Assembly (NCBI GenBank): GCA_027053355.1
Contig: JALUDX010000090.1
Location: 1-42,320 of the forward strand
Origin: Anaerolineales bacterium
GTDB lineage: Bacteria; Chloroflexota; Anaerolineae; Anaerolineales; DRMV01
Direction: 5' to 3'
DNA length: 42,320 nucleotides
The translations under genes were made by a program, and so were the position numbers. The first letter of the stretch is position 1. Every line of letters begins with the position of its first letter. Of this stretch, positions 8,194 through 15,054 are shown one piece after another. Under the pieces are notes generated by a model. The model had not been told where the DNA came from, ran no database searches, and saw only the letters and a list, made by a program, of their open reading frames with translations.

Positions 8194-9009
8194 ATGGGAT
8201 CTCTCTCGTTATATTCCGAGGAAGCACTCGTCAATCATGCTTTTAACGGCATTGCTTACACTCCTGCTGCAACGCTGTATCTGGCGCTGTCAACGGCCGA
8301 CCCGCTAGATGACGCCAGCGGGCTTACAGAGCCCGCCACTGGTGGCTACGCCAGGGCGGCAATCGCCTTCTCGGCTGCTGCAGCCCGGGCGGTTGTACAA
8401 TCAGGGGTGACGACGTTCCCGCAGGCGACAGCGGCATGGGGCACGATCACGCACTATGCAATCATGGATGCCGCAACTGGTGGTAATGTGCTGGCACATG
8501 GAGCATTTACTGCTGCATTCTCCCCCGTATCCGGTAATACTCCCTCCGTGGCTGATCGGCAGGTGCAGATATCCATCAATGCTTCTGTTGGTGCAGGATT
8601 CACAGACTATCTGGTCCATGCGCTCCTGGATCTGATGTTCAATAACGCAGCCTACACTTCACCGGCAACATATGTGGCATTAACGACTGCCACCGTAGCC
8701 GATGCAGATACGACCATCACCGAGATGACTGGCACAGGGTATGCCCGTGTCCTTATTGATGCCAATGGCGGCACGTCCCCAACCTGGACACTCGCATCCG
8801 GCTCAGGGGTGATCTCCAATGCCGATGCTGTTGATATCGGGCCACCGACTGCTGATGATTGGGGGCTGCTGACATCTATGGCGATCATGGACGCCGCCAC
8901 CGGAGGCAATATCCTGGCCTATGACAACGACAACGTGGTAGACCAGACGCCGACCAGCGCAGATACCATCAGCTTCGCCGCCGGCGACATCGACATCTCA
9001 CTGACCTGA
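8194..9009 (+). CDS. Tail fibre protein built of two tandem copies of one domain
   Basis: A 271-residue protein with a good ribosome site (ACAGGAGG) ahead of its ATG. It contains two copies of one module of about 130 residues. Each begins with a line such as LYLALSTADP or TYVALTTATV, has a GYAR segment, and ends with the same decapeptide AIMDAATGGN before a small strand. This module occurs singly in structural proteins of other phages, so the gene reflects an internal duplication. Likely a capsid- or tail-surface fibre; no enzymatic residues are seen. Confidence 0.7.
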   Translation: MGSLSLYSEEALVNHAFNGIAYTPAATLYLALSTADPLDDASGLTEPATGGYARAAIAFSAAAARAVVQSGVTTFPQATAAWGTITHYAIMDAATGGNVLAHGAFTAAFSPVSGNTPSVADRQVQISINASVGAGFTDYLVHALLDLMFNNAAYTSPATYVALTTATVADADTTITEMTGTGYARVLIDANGGTSPTWTLASGSGVISNADAVDIGPPTADDWGLLTSMAIMDAATGGNILAYDNDNVVDQTPTSADTISFAAGDIDISLT

Positions 9010-9019
9010 TGAGGACAAC

Positions 9020-9331
9020 ATGATTGTCGAGACTGTCTACAATGGGAGGGACAATACAATTGATCTCCTGCTCAAGGACGAAAATGGGGTTGCTGACCTG
9101 TCGTCCGTCACCAGGATGGACCTGGTGGTTCCTGGCGGTTGGTCGGTCAGTGACAGTAACCCATCGTCATTTCCCATCCAGTGGGCTGGTACCGGTCAGC
9201 AAGGCAAGGTCATTCTCAGGCTCGGTGACGAGTATCTCCCCGTCGGGACCTATACCGCCAGCCTGGTCGTATTCGACCCATCCAACCCGGATGGCATCGT
9301 GTGGGGTAAAATCGGCCTGATTATCGAATAG
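9020..9331 (+). CDS. Hypothetical BppU-like small tail protein
   Basis: 103 residues with a plain beta-sandwich look (NTIDLLLKDENGVADLSSVTR, YLPVGTYTASLVVFDPSNPDG, WGKIGLIIE). It resembles the small immunoglobulin-like modules that connect fibres to tail tips. The start ATG follows GAGGA. It closes the fibre operon: the next gene encodes a lipoprotein and begins the lysis region. Function beyond a structural role is unknown. Confidence 0.6.
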   Translation: MIVETVYNGRDNTIDLLLKDENGVADLSSVTRMDLVVPGGWSVSDSNPSSFPIQWAGTGQQGKVILRLGDEYLPVGTYTASLVVFDPSNPDGIVWGKIGLIIE

Positions 9332-9340
9332 GAGGAGACC

Positions 9341-10057
9341 ATGCAGATGCGGCGCATCATCCTGATCATTATGGCGGTCGCCATGGCTGGATGTTCTTCC
9401 GGCGCGATCCATATCCCGAGCGAGCAGGTAATTGACTCGACTGGCAAGATCATTACCACGACGGGCCAGACAGTTGGTGATGCGTCCACATATCGGACGC
9501 ACGAGAAGTACCGTGCATGGCGCACGGCATACACGGAATACTCGAGGGCTGTCGCCAGTTCAGGCTTCCAGATGGAGTTCGCCCAGGTGGACCTGACCGA
9601 TGGCACAAAGGCATGGCTGCCGAGCAGGATCTCCTTCCGCGAGGCGCCGAAGTTTGTGCCGCCGGCAGATCTCAAGGATCACCCGGTATGGCACACCCTG
9701 GATACCGCAATCAGAACCATCACGCCATGGGGATTCGGCACCTGGGCCGCCACGTCCATTGTCGGGTCCATGGAGTCGGTGGCGAACAGGCCGACCCAGC
9801 AATACAGTGGTCCGGTACAGATGTCCGGCAGCTACAACCAGGCCGGCCATGACCAGTCAGTCTATTCCGGGCCCCTGGCCATGGACAATGCTGCCCGGGA
9901 CGGCTCGCCCGGCAACCAGGTCGGCGGCACGACCGACTCCGGCAGCGATGCCGCCATCGCGGCCTGCATCGCCAATCCGCCGGCAGGGACAAACGAAAAT
10001 GGCACACCAATGATGACGCCGACAGAGTCGTGCGAGAGCTATTACCAGGGACAATGA
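9341..10057 (+). CDS. Phage lipoprotein (lipobox)
   Basis: 238 residues with a clear lipoprotein signal: two arginines, a hydrophobic stretch (IILIIMAVAMAG) and Cys18 in the MAGC lipobox. The mature part is polar and ends in a Gly/Asn/Thr-rich region. A strong ribosome site (AGGAGGAG) precedes it. As the first gene of the lysis region it could be the outer-membrane part of a spanin-like pair, although it is much longer than classical Rz1; a superinfection-exclusion lipoprotein is another possibility. It overlaps the next start by four bases. Confidence 0.65.
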   Translation: MQMRRIILIIMAVAMAGCSSGAIHIPSEQVIDSTGKIITTTGQTVGDASTYRTHEKYRAWRTAYTEYSRAVASSGFQMEFAQVDLTDGTKAWLPSRISFREAPKFVPPADLKDHPVWHTLDTAIRTITPWGFGTWAATSIVGSMESVANRPTQQYSGPVQMSGSYNQAGHDQSVYSGPLAMDNAARDGSPGNQVGGTTDSGSDAAIAACIANPPAGTNENGTPMMTPTESCESYYQGQ

Positions 10058-10557
10058 CCACCGGACTGTCAACAGAGATGCAGATCGCCATCTGGGGCGT
10101 GATCGCCCAGTGGGTGGCCATGCTTGGATCCGGTGTGGCCTACTACCTGATCCGCATCAGGCACGATATCCGCTGGAAGGCGGACATGGAGAATCGCATG
10201 TCGGACGTGACATCGAGGGTCGCCGGGCTCGAACGGAAGCGGCGCAAGGACGACCGCTTCCAGACCAGGGAGGCCTGCCAGGAGGACAAGCAGTCGTGCA
10301 TCCAGATCACCGAGAAGGCGACCATGGAGATGTCGCGCCGCATCTCCGATATCCAGGACCGTCTCGAGCAGATGCGCAAGCAGTCAGAGGCGGATCGCGA
10401 GCGGCGCCAGGACAAGATCGAGCAGATCAGCGCCGAAATATCATCGCTCAAGGAGACGATGTCGGCCCTGATGGCATCACAGCGGGACACAACGAGGTCC
10501 ATTGACCGTCTGATGGACCATTTTTTCAGCTCAGGAGGGCAGCATGAAAGGGTATAA
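10054..10557 (+). CDS. Membrane-anchored coiled-coil protein (spanin- or holin-like)
   Basis: 167 residues from the ATG at 10054, which overlaps the lipoprotein stop. One transmembrane segment near the N-terminus (IWGVIAQWVAMLGSGVAYYL) is followed by about 110 residues of charged heptads, an almost certain coiled coil. That topology (N-in anchor, long periplasmic coil) fits an inner-membrane spanin of the Rz type, paired with the preceding lipoprotein. Assignment depends on topology and place in the lysis cluster, not on sequence family. Confidence 0.6.
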   Translation: MTTGLSTEMQIAIWGVIAQWVAMLGSGVAYYLIRIRHDIRWKADMENRMSDVTSRVAGLERKRRKDDRFQTREACQEDKQSCIQITEKATMEMSRRISDIQDRLEQMRKQSEADRERRQDKIEQISAEISSLKETMSALMASQRDTTRSIDRLMDHFFSSGGQHERV

Positions 10558-10798
10558 GACGTCAGAGCTCTACGTCATCATCTACGTCATGGCCGTGCTT
10601 GGCGCGCGCTACCTGGGGATCGATTTCCACGGCATTGATCCGGCCGCCGTCGAGCACGCCAACCAGGCCGTGCAGCAGGTGGCCGAGGCCTACAGGCAGA
10701 CAACAACCGCCACCGGTGGCGGCACGTCAATGGCGGTCCTGGCCGGGCTCTATGTCGGCGCCAGGACCATGCTCAAGTTTACAGGAGGAGAAAAATGA
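10544..10798 (+). CDS. Small membrane protein, holin candidate
   Basis: 84 residues starting inside the previous gene after an AGGAGG ribosome site. Two hydrophobic segments (YVIIYVMAVLGARYLGI and MAVLAGLYVGARTM) are separated by a polar Gln/Thr-rich loop, a class II holin-like layout. It lies three genes before the lysozyme-like gene. The overlap with the coiled-coil gene and with the next gene (four bases) shows tight coupling. Confidence 0.6.
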   Translation: MKGYKTSELYVIIYVMAVLGARYLGIDFHGIDPAAVEHANQAVQQVAEAYRQTTTATGGGTSMAVLAGLYVGARTMLKFTGGEK

Positions 10799-11148
10799 GG
10801 ATCACATTCGCAGGCCTTTTCTGGCTGACCTATGCCATCGCCATTGCCATACTGCTGGCCGGCAGGTGCCTTGCCGCGGGCCTCCACTTCACGTGGACGC
10901 CGAACACCGACGCCACACAAGGATATAGGCTGCTCATGGATGGCGGCACCAACGTGGTCCAGGAGATCCCTGGCCGTGAATCTGCCGAGACGACCTATAC
11001 CGCCCCGGATGACGGCAAGTGCCATGCCTTTTCCCTGATTGCCTATGCCGGGGACATGGTCTCCGACCCGTCTGATTTCGCCACATGGTGCCCGCAGAAG
11101 CCCGCCATGGTCGGCAGGTTCCTCCTCACCATAGAGCCGGTGCAATGA
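10795..11148 (+). CDS. Secreted fibronectin-type-III-like small protein
   Basis: 117 residues with a hydrophobic leader (residues 5-27, LFWLTYAIAIAILLAGRCLAA) that is probably cleaved or kept as an anchor. The remainder reads as one Fn3-like beta-sandwich (HFTWTPNTDATQGYRLLMDG, TYTAPDDGKCHAFSLIAYAG). Phages often carry such a domain in exported or virion proteins, where it binds surfaces weakly. Its task in the lysis region is unknown. Coupled to both neighbours by four-base overlaps. Confidence 0.6.
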   Translation: MRITFAGLFWLTYAIAIAILLAGRCLAAGLHFTWTPNTDATQGYRLLMDGGTNVVQEIPGRESAETTYTAPDDGKCHAFSLIAYAGDMVSDPSDFATWCPQKPAMVGRFLLTIEPVQ

Positions 11149-11561
11149 GCCTCGCCTACATCCATTACAAGGCTGGCTATAAGTACCAGCTCACCCGCCA
11201 GTACGAGATCCACCTGCCGCAACTGGCCGGATATTCCTGCCGGGCAAAATATTTCCAGCTCGCGGAGGATGGATATCTCGTCATCCGCGCCGGCTATGCC
11301 TGGGACGGGCCAAGCGGCCCGACCATCGATACCAGCGACGCCATGCGGGCGAGCCTGGTCCACGACGTCCTCTACCAGGCAATGCGGCTTGGCTTGCTCC
11401 CGCAGCACTGCCGCCCCATCGCGGACGACATCCTGCGCCAACTGTGCCTCGATGATGGCATGTCGCGCCTGCGGGCCTGGACCTGGTACCGGATGGTGCG
11501 GGCATTTGCCGCCCCTGCTGCCCAGCCTGGTCACCGCCGAAGGGAGCTGGTGGCGCCATGA
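11145..11561 (+). CDS. DUF1353 family phage protein
   Basis: 138 residues starting at the ATGA overlap at 11145. The core YLVIRAGYAWDGPSGPTIDT followed by MRASLVHDVLYQAMR is the signature of DUF1353 proteins, which occur in tailed-phage lysis or tail regions. The biochemical role of the family is unknown. The conserved histidine and aspartates (WDGPSGP, LVHDVLY) resemble a metal-binding or hydrolytic site. The last residues overlap the next start. Confidence 0.8.
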   Translation: MSLAYIHYKAGYKYQLTRQYEIHLPQLAGYSCRAKYFQLAEDGYLVIRAGYAWDGPSGPTIDTSDAMRASLVHDVLYQAMRLGLLPQHCRPIADDILRQLCLDDGMSRLRAWTWYRMVRAFAAPAAQPGHRRRELVAP

Positions 11562-11770
11562 CCTACGTTGTCCGCGCCGAGATCCCTGCATGCAACGGGG
11601 CGGCATGCAGGGTATGCGAAATATATCTCCCTGGCTTTTTTCGGGCCGACGGAGGGGTAACGGTCGTATCAGACCCGATATCGGTTGACGCGGCCGAAAT
11701 GGCGTCCCAGTTCTGCCCGCAGCAGTGCATTACTCTCATCCCATGCCATGACGACGGGAATCCACCCTGA
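11558..11770 (+). CDS. Small cysteine-rich hypothetical protein
   Basis: 70 residues with six cysteines arranged as two close groups (CNGAACRVC and CPQQCITLIPC), suggesting a zinc- or disulphide-stabilised mini-fold. Its start overlaps the DUF1353 stop, and its end overlaps the endolysin start at 11748 by 23 bases. I do not recognise the family; the tight packing argues that it is expressed. Confidence 0.5.
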   Translation: MTYVVRAEIPACNGAACRVCEIYLPGFFRADGGVTVVSDPISVDAAEMASQFCPQQCITLIPCHDDGNPP

Positions 11771-12221
11771 CGACCTGCGCCGCCTGATCACCGACGTCCT
11801 GCGCGGGCTGGACCTCTTCTCCCCGGCCGCCCTGGCCCTGCTCATCGGCACCGCCGCCACCGAATCAGCCTGCGGCCGCCACCTCTACCAACTCGCCGGC
11901 GGCCCGGCCCGCGGCATCTACCAGATGGAGCCGCGCGATATGCACGACATCTGGGCCAACTACCTCCCCTACCGCCCATCCATCCGAGGCCGCATTATCA
12001 CCCTGACAGGCCACGACGGCCCGGGCCCATGGCTGGCCTGGGACCTCGCCTACCAGACCGCCATGGCCCGCGTCCACTACCTGCGCATCCCAGAGCAACT
12101 CCCATCCCCGGACGACATCCGCGGCCAGGCCCGCTACTGGAAGACCCACTACAACACCCCGGCCGGCCGCGGCCACGTCACAGACTACATCCGTGCGGCC
12201 AGGACAATCCTCAACGCTTGA
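11748..12221 (+). CDS. Endolysin: lysozyme/transglycosylase-like protein
   Basis: 157 residues from the ATG at 11748 (an in-frame start further upstream would lie wholly inside the previous gene). The segment ALLIGTAATESACGRHL carries the presumed catalytic glutamate (Glu39), followed by ARGIYQMEP, the same order as the Glu and the GxYQ motif of lysozyme-like transglycosylase folds. The rest is alpha-helical with Trp and Tyr clusters. It should cut host peptidoglycan at lysis, with the holin and spanin candidates just upstream. No signal peptide is seen, so it would need a holin. Confidence 0.7.
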   Translation: MTTGIHPDDLRRLITDVLRGLDLFSPAALALLIGTAATESACGRHLYQLAGGPARGIYQMEPRDMHDIWANYLPYRPSIRGRIITLTGHDGPGPWLAWDLAYQTAMARVHYLRIPEQLPSPDDIRGQARYWKTHYNTPAGRGHVTDYIRAARTILNA

Positions 12222-12275
12222 TCTCGCCCCACCCAGAGATTTTTGCATTTTTTTTGCCCACCAATACATTTTCAC

Positions 12276-12308
12276 TTGACCAATGTACACCAAAGGTGTA
12301 CCTTATAA
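12276..12308 (+). promoter_or_regulatory. Promoter-like element with an embedded operator palindrome
   Basis: A TTGACC -35-like box (12276-12281) and a TTATAA -10-like box (12303-12308) flank a perfect inverted repeat GTACACC-AAA-GGTGTAC (12285-12301). Spacing between the boxes is 21 bp, longer than optimal. A repressor on the palindrome would block the promoter. It would drive the accessory block at 12389-14932, which follows the lysis genes and so has its own control. No second copy of this palindrome was found. Confidence 0.5.
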
Positions 12309-12388
12309 ATCAAAAGATAGGGATTGGCCCTGTCAACCACACCAAAGCCGCCGGCAACCGCACGGCGGCATGGAAGATGGAGGAAAAA

Positions 12389-12724
12389 ATGAAGGCAATA
12401 TTCATCGATCGCACCTACGACGACAACTCCATAACCGCAACCGGATACGACTTCCACCTCCGCCGCCGCCGGTCAGGTGAATTCTTCCTCTCTGCCACCT
12501 ACCGCACACGGTGGCAGGGTAGCAGGACAGGGGTCCGCTGGGAAGCTGACCTCGGACTTTACGATAAGGAAGAAGCCCTCGCAGAGGCGAAAGCTGTGAT
12601 CGCCGATCTCGTCGACGGAAACGAGCATGGCTACGGCTGGACATTTGACGGCCCTGTAGACGATCATGTCCAGGTCTATGCTATAGACTGGTACAAGACG
12701 AATAATGGTTTTAAGGTGCAGTAA
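12389..12724 (+). CDS. Hypothetical protein, first gene of the accessory block
   Basis: 111 residues starting at the ATG at 12389 behind an AGGAGGAAAAA-like ribosome site. The sequence is beta-rich with charged residues (SGEFFLSATYRTRWQG, DKEEALAEAKAVIADLVDG) and ends VQVYAIDWYKTNNGFKVQ. I do not recognise it. It follows the promoter/operator at 12276-12308 directly and leads an operon that continues into anti-CRISPR-like and DNA-binding genes, so a small anti-defence or regulatory protein is a reasonable guess but not more. Confidence 0.6.
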   Translation: MKAIFIDRTYDDNSITATGYDFHLRRRRSGEFFLSATYRTRWQGSRTGVRWEADLGLYDKEEALAEAKAVIADLVDGNEHGYGWTFDGPVDDHVQVYAIDWYKTNNGFKVQ

Positions 12725-12734
12725 ATAATTGGCA

Positions 12735-12802
12735 GCCAGTCCATATCCCATGGGCTGGCCCGCCTCCTCCAGGGCCGGATAATTCCGACCCTGGAGGAGG
12801 CG
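12735..12802 (+). promoter_or_regulatory. Tandem RNA hairpins between accessory genes
   Basis: First hairpin: CCAGTCC pairs with GGGCTGG around 12735-12757. Second hairpin: 14 perfect base pairs, 12761-12774 with 12789-12802 (CGCCTCCTCCAGGG / CCCTGGAGGAGGCG), loop 14 nt. There is no U-tract afterwards, so it is not a standard terminator. It may be a processing site, an RNA-stability element or a protein-binding leader for the gene at 12868. Confidence 0.5.
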
Positions 12803-12867
12803 CCAACTAGGGCAACACTGAAAATACCGGGCCATCAACGGCCACGGCAAAGCAGAAGGAGGTTACC

Positions 12868-13446
12868 ATGACCATTGCCACCGCAACAAAAGTCGAAAAG
12901 TTTGGGGACTTGCTGGAGGGCAATGCAGGCCAGGAGACATACCATAACCTGTCATTCCCCGCTTGGGACACCAGCCTGTCCCAGGAGTTCATCGCCGCCA
13001 TAATGGCGGCGCGTGGATTCCTCCTCCACCATGAGGTGGAGCGGGACGAGACCGGGCGGAAGACCAGGGATGAATGGTTCGCGGGCCACCCTGCGTGGGT
13101 CGCGGACTACCACAGAGGTGGCGGGATTTGGGGGTATTTCGAAGATTCTCCCAGCCCGGCGACAATCTGGCGCGAATCTTGCGCCATTCTCGGATTGGAA
13201 GATAAGTGGGGACCCAAGATTCCCGCCCGCCACATCGGTCCATGCTTTTATTGTTGTGCAGCCCAAAAGGGTTGCTGCAGCAATAAGTTTTGGGACGGCT
13301 CATGGATTCCCGGCCGGGCTTGTCTTAATCCCGGCTACGAGCGCTGGGACCAGGACCTTGAGTCAGCGGAAGAGTTTCTATTCAGGATGGCCATGGTCCG
13401 ACTGGCCGTCTGGGAAGACGGCCGGCAGGCAGAGGTTGAGGCATGA
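12868..13446 (+). CDS. Hypothetical cysteine-cluster protein in the accessory block
   Basis: 192 residues with a strong ribosome site (GAAGGAGG). It has many Trp residues and a cysteine cluster in the middle (CFYCCAAQKGCC, about residues 129-140) that could bind zinc. It overlaps the AcrVA2-like gene by four bases (GCATGA), so the two are co-translated. No family is recognised. Neighbours suggest an anti-defence role, a guess from context. Confidence 0.6.
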   Translation: MTIATATKVEKFGDLLEGNAGQETYHNLSFPAWDTSLSQEFIAAIMAARGFLLHHEVERDETGRKTRDEWFAGHPAWVADYHRGGGIWGYFEDSPSPATIWRESCAILGLEDKWGPKIPARHIGPCFYCCAAQKGCCSNKFWDGSWIPGRACLNPGYERWDQDLESAEEFLFRMAMVRLAVWEDGRQAEVEA

Positions 13447-13991
13447 AACAAAAGTTCTGCCGCCCGCTGGACCACCTGCGGGCGGCATCATGCCGGTGGC
13501 CAATGGCATGGCGCCAGTATGGCCTGATACTGGCCGGCCGCGGACAAGATGTCCCGGACTGGCCAGACTGGTGCTACTGTCCCATGGCCGCCGCCCACGC
13601 CATCATTTCTGGTGGCGTGGATGCTCCCTACCTGGACAGCACCATCTCCGCCCTGGCCGCCTTGGCCGCATGGCGGATGTCGAAAACCGTCTACCGATTT
13701 GACCAGGACCTATACGCCGCCCTGGAAACCACTAGGATGTCTCGTATACCAAGGGAGATTCTTTACCGCCTGCCCCAATGGTGCGTTTACATTGAATCCC
13801 AGGGGTGGCTGGCGAAGACAGCCGGCATGGCTGGCTTTTTTTGCCATTTGGAGTGGGATGTCAAGCACGAGCGGCCTGAGTTGCGCCTGCTCCTGGACTT
13901 AGCCGGTGGTACGATCAATGAGCTGGTCCCGGTCCCAATCCACCTGACTCAAGACACATTGACCGACGGCTTGCGGTCAATGTGGGACTAG
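13443..13991 (+). CDS. AcrVA2-like anti-CRISPR protein, N-terminal part, ends at in-frame TAG
   Basis: 182 residues. The line YRLPQWCVYIE (residues 108-118) is the motif I remember from AcrVA2 of Moraxella, an inhibitor that lowers Cas12a levels, where it reads LPDWCVYVD. The protein ends VPVPIHLTQDTLTDGLRSMWD and a TAG, about half-way through the family's usual 320 residues. Reading through the TAG in the same frame gives the expected second half (14001-14477), whose C-terminal PHIRRAHWHTYW also belongs to AcrVA2. So this is one gene of about 344 codons interrupted by a single stop. It is a pseudogene, a read-through case, or a sequencing error. The Acr assignment is from recalled motifs, not a search. 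Confidence 0.65.
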   Translation: MKQKFCRPLDHLRAASCRWPMAWRQYGLILAGRGQDVPDWPDWCYCPMAAAHAIISGGVDAPYLDSTISALAALAAWRMSKTVYRFDQDLYAALETTRMSRIPREILYRLPQWCVYIESQGWLAKTAGMAGFFCHLEWDVKHERPELRLLLDLAGGTINELVPVPIHLTQDTLTDGLRSMWD

Positions 13992-14000
13992 GCAACTTGC

Positions 14001-14477
14001 GTGGCCATGTCCATGGCCACCAGCGCCAAGCTGGCAGATTTATTGCCTGAATGTGACGGCTGGATTGACGATATTGCCATGGTCTCTGGGAAGTGCCTCT
14101 CCTTGGTGCTGTACCTATGTTCTGAATCTCCGGACTACGATCGTAAGCCTCCGGAGAATCCAAAGCCGACCCGCACCAGGCGGCGCGGGCTGAAGACCTT
14201 CCCGGCATCCTCGCCGACCACCATCAGGATCGGCGCCAAGATTGGCGCCACAATCAGGTCCAATGCCAGGGCGACAGCCCAATCTGGGGTCGGCCAAACC
14301 AAGAGGCCAGTCATGCCACACATCCGCCGCGCCCACTGGCACACATACTGGACCGGATCCGATACAAATAAGCGGCCAGTGCTGCGCTGGCTGCATCCAA
14401 TCATGGTCGGGGCGGCAAATATTGATGCCATCCCAACTACAATCAGGCCTATAACCGGCCATAGGAGGAAAACATGA
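14001..14477 (+). CDS. AcrVA2-like protein, C-terminal part (after the in-frame TAG)
   Basis: Same frame as 13443-13991, separated only by TAG, GCA, ACT and TGC codons, so it should be the second half of one gene. It contains the AcrVA2 C-terminal signature PHIRRAHWHTYWTG followed by VLRWLHP (AcrVA2 has PHIRRGHWHGYW and VRWQP). A GTG at 14001 could start it, but I see no good ribosome site, so independent translation is doubtful. Residues about 50-105 are a basic, proline-rich linker. The gene ends four bases into the next one (14474). Confidence 0.55.
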   Translation: MAMSMATSAKLADLLPECDGWIDDIAMVSGKCLSLVLYLCSESPDYDRKPPENPKPTRTRRRGLKTFPASSPTTIRIGAKIGATIRSNARATAQSGVGQTKRPVMPHIRRAHWHTYWTGSDTNKRPVLRWLHPIMVGAANIDAIPTTIRPITGHRRKT

Positions 14478-14932
14478 CAGATATCCCGAAAAAGACCGGG
14501 CTCTACATCGGCCCGGAGTTACGCGACCTCCTTGCTGCCCATACCGCAGCCGGACGGTCAATCAGCGGCACCGTCAACACCGTAGCAGACCGCTACCAGG
14601 AAACAGTCCGCCGCTCCATGCCCAGGCTCTCCCTGGGAGAGTGGTGTCTGATTTTCGATAGCCTCAATGGCTATTTCGCCAGCCCGGCATCCACGGCAGT
14701 CGGAGGGATCGCCCTCAATGTATCCGATGCCGTCGAGCTGGACAGGCTAGACGAGAAGTGGGATGTTGACGGCCGAGCCCTCGTCGATAAGCTCAGGGCC
14801 ATGTCATGGCCACAACTATTATCCATTCTGGACGCCAGCGAACGCTGGTGGATAGAAAACGACGGAAAAAGCACCGATATAGATGAGTCGGTGCGGGCGG
14901 CCGTCGGTGAGAACAACGTCACCAATGAGTGA
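14474..14932 (+). CDS. Ribbon-helix-helix-like protein beside the anti-CRISPR-like gene
   Basis: 152 residues, ATG overlapping the previous stop, with an AGGAGG ribosome site in the preceding gene. Residues 5-50 (KTGLYIGPELRDLLAAHTAA, then SISGTVNTVADRYQETV) have the strand-helix-helix look of ribbon-helix-helix DNA-binding proteins. The C-terminal 100 residues are helical and unassigned. An anti-CRISPR gene followed by a small DNA-binding gene is a well-known pairing (Aca regulators), so this may autoregulate the block, perhaps at the palindrome at 12285. It could also be a plasmid-type accessory protein. Last gene before the terminator. Confidence 0.55.
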   Translation: MTDIPKKTGLYIGPELRDLLAAHTAAGRSISGTVNTVADRYQETVRRSMPRLSLGEWCLIFDSLNGYFASPASTAVGGIALNVSDAVELDRLDEKWDVDGRALVDKLRAMSWPQLLSILDASERWWIENDGKSTDIDESVRAAVGENNVTNE

Positions 14933-14933
14933 C

Positions 14934-14951
14934 GTTGCTAAATGTTGCTAA
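14934..14951 (+). other. Candidate integrase arm-type sites, left pair
   Basis: Two GTTGCTAA octamers, at 14934-14941 and 14944-14951, ten bases apart. An inverted pair lies on the other side of the tRNA core (15092-15108). The arrangement is what one expects for integrase arm-binding sites around an attP core. Confidence 0.5.
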
Positions 14952-14964
14952 TTTGACCATGAAA

Positions 14965-15000
14965 AAGGGGTTACGGCATATACCGTAACCCCTTGTTTTT
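14965..15000. terminator. Bidirectional intrinsic terminator
   Basis: A perfect 12-bp stem (14965-14976 with 14983-14994), loop CATATA, followed by a T-run on the plus strand (GTTTTTT) and preceded by an A-run, which gives a T-run on the minus strand. It separates the accessory operon (plus) from the integrase operon (minus). Confidence 0.9.
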
Positions 15001-15046
<46 letters not shown>

Positions 15047-15054
15047 CATGGGTG

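Noticed and set aside
12761-12802. An intrinsic terminator
   Set aside because: The stem is stable, but no T-tract follows.
13989-13991. Genome-wide reassignment of TAG to an amino acid
   Set aside because: Other genes end in TAG at sensible places (for example 25267 and 36844), and no other gene is split by TAG in the same way.
14001-14477. An independent gene starting at the GTG at 14001
   Set aside because: No clear ribosome site, same phase as the upstream half and a C-terminal signature belonging to the same family; more likely part of one split gene.
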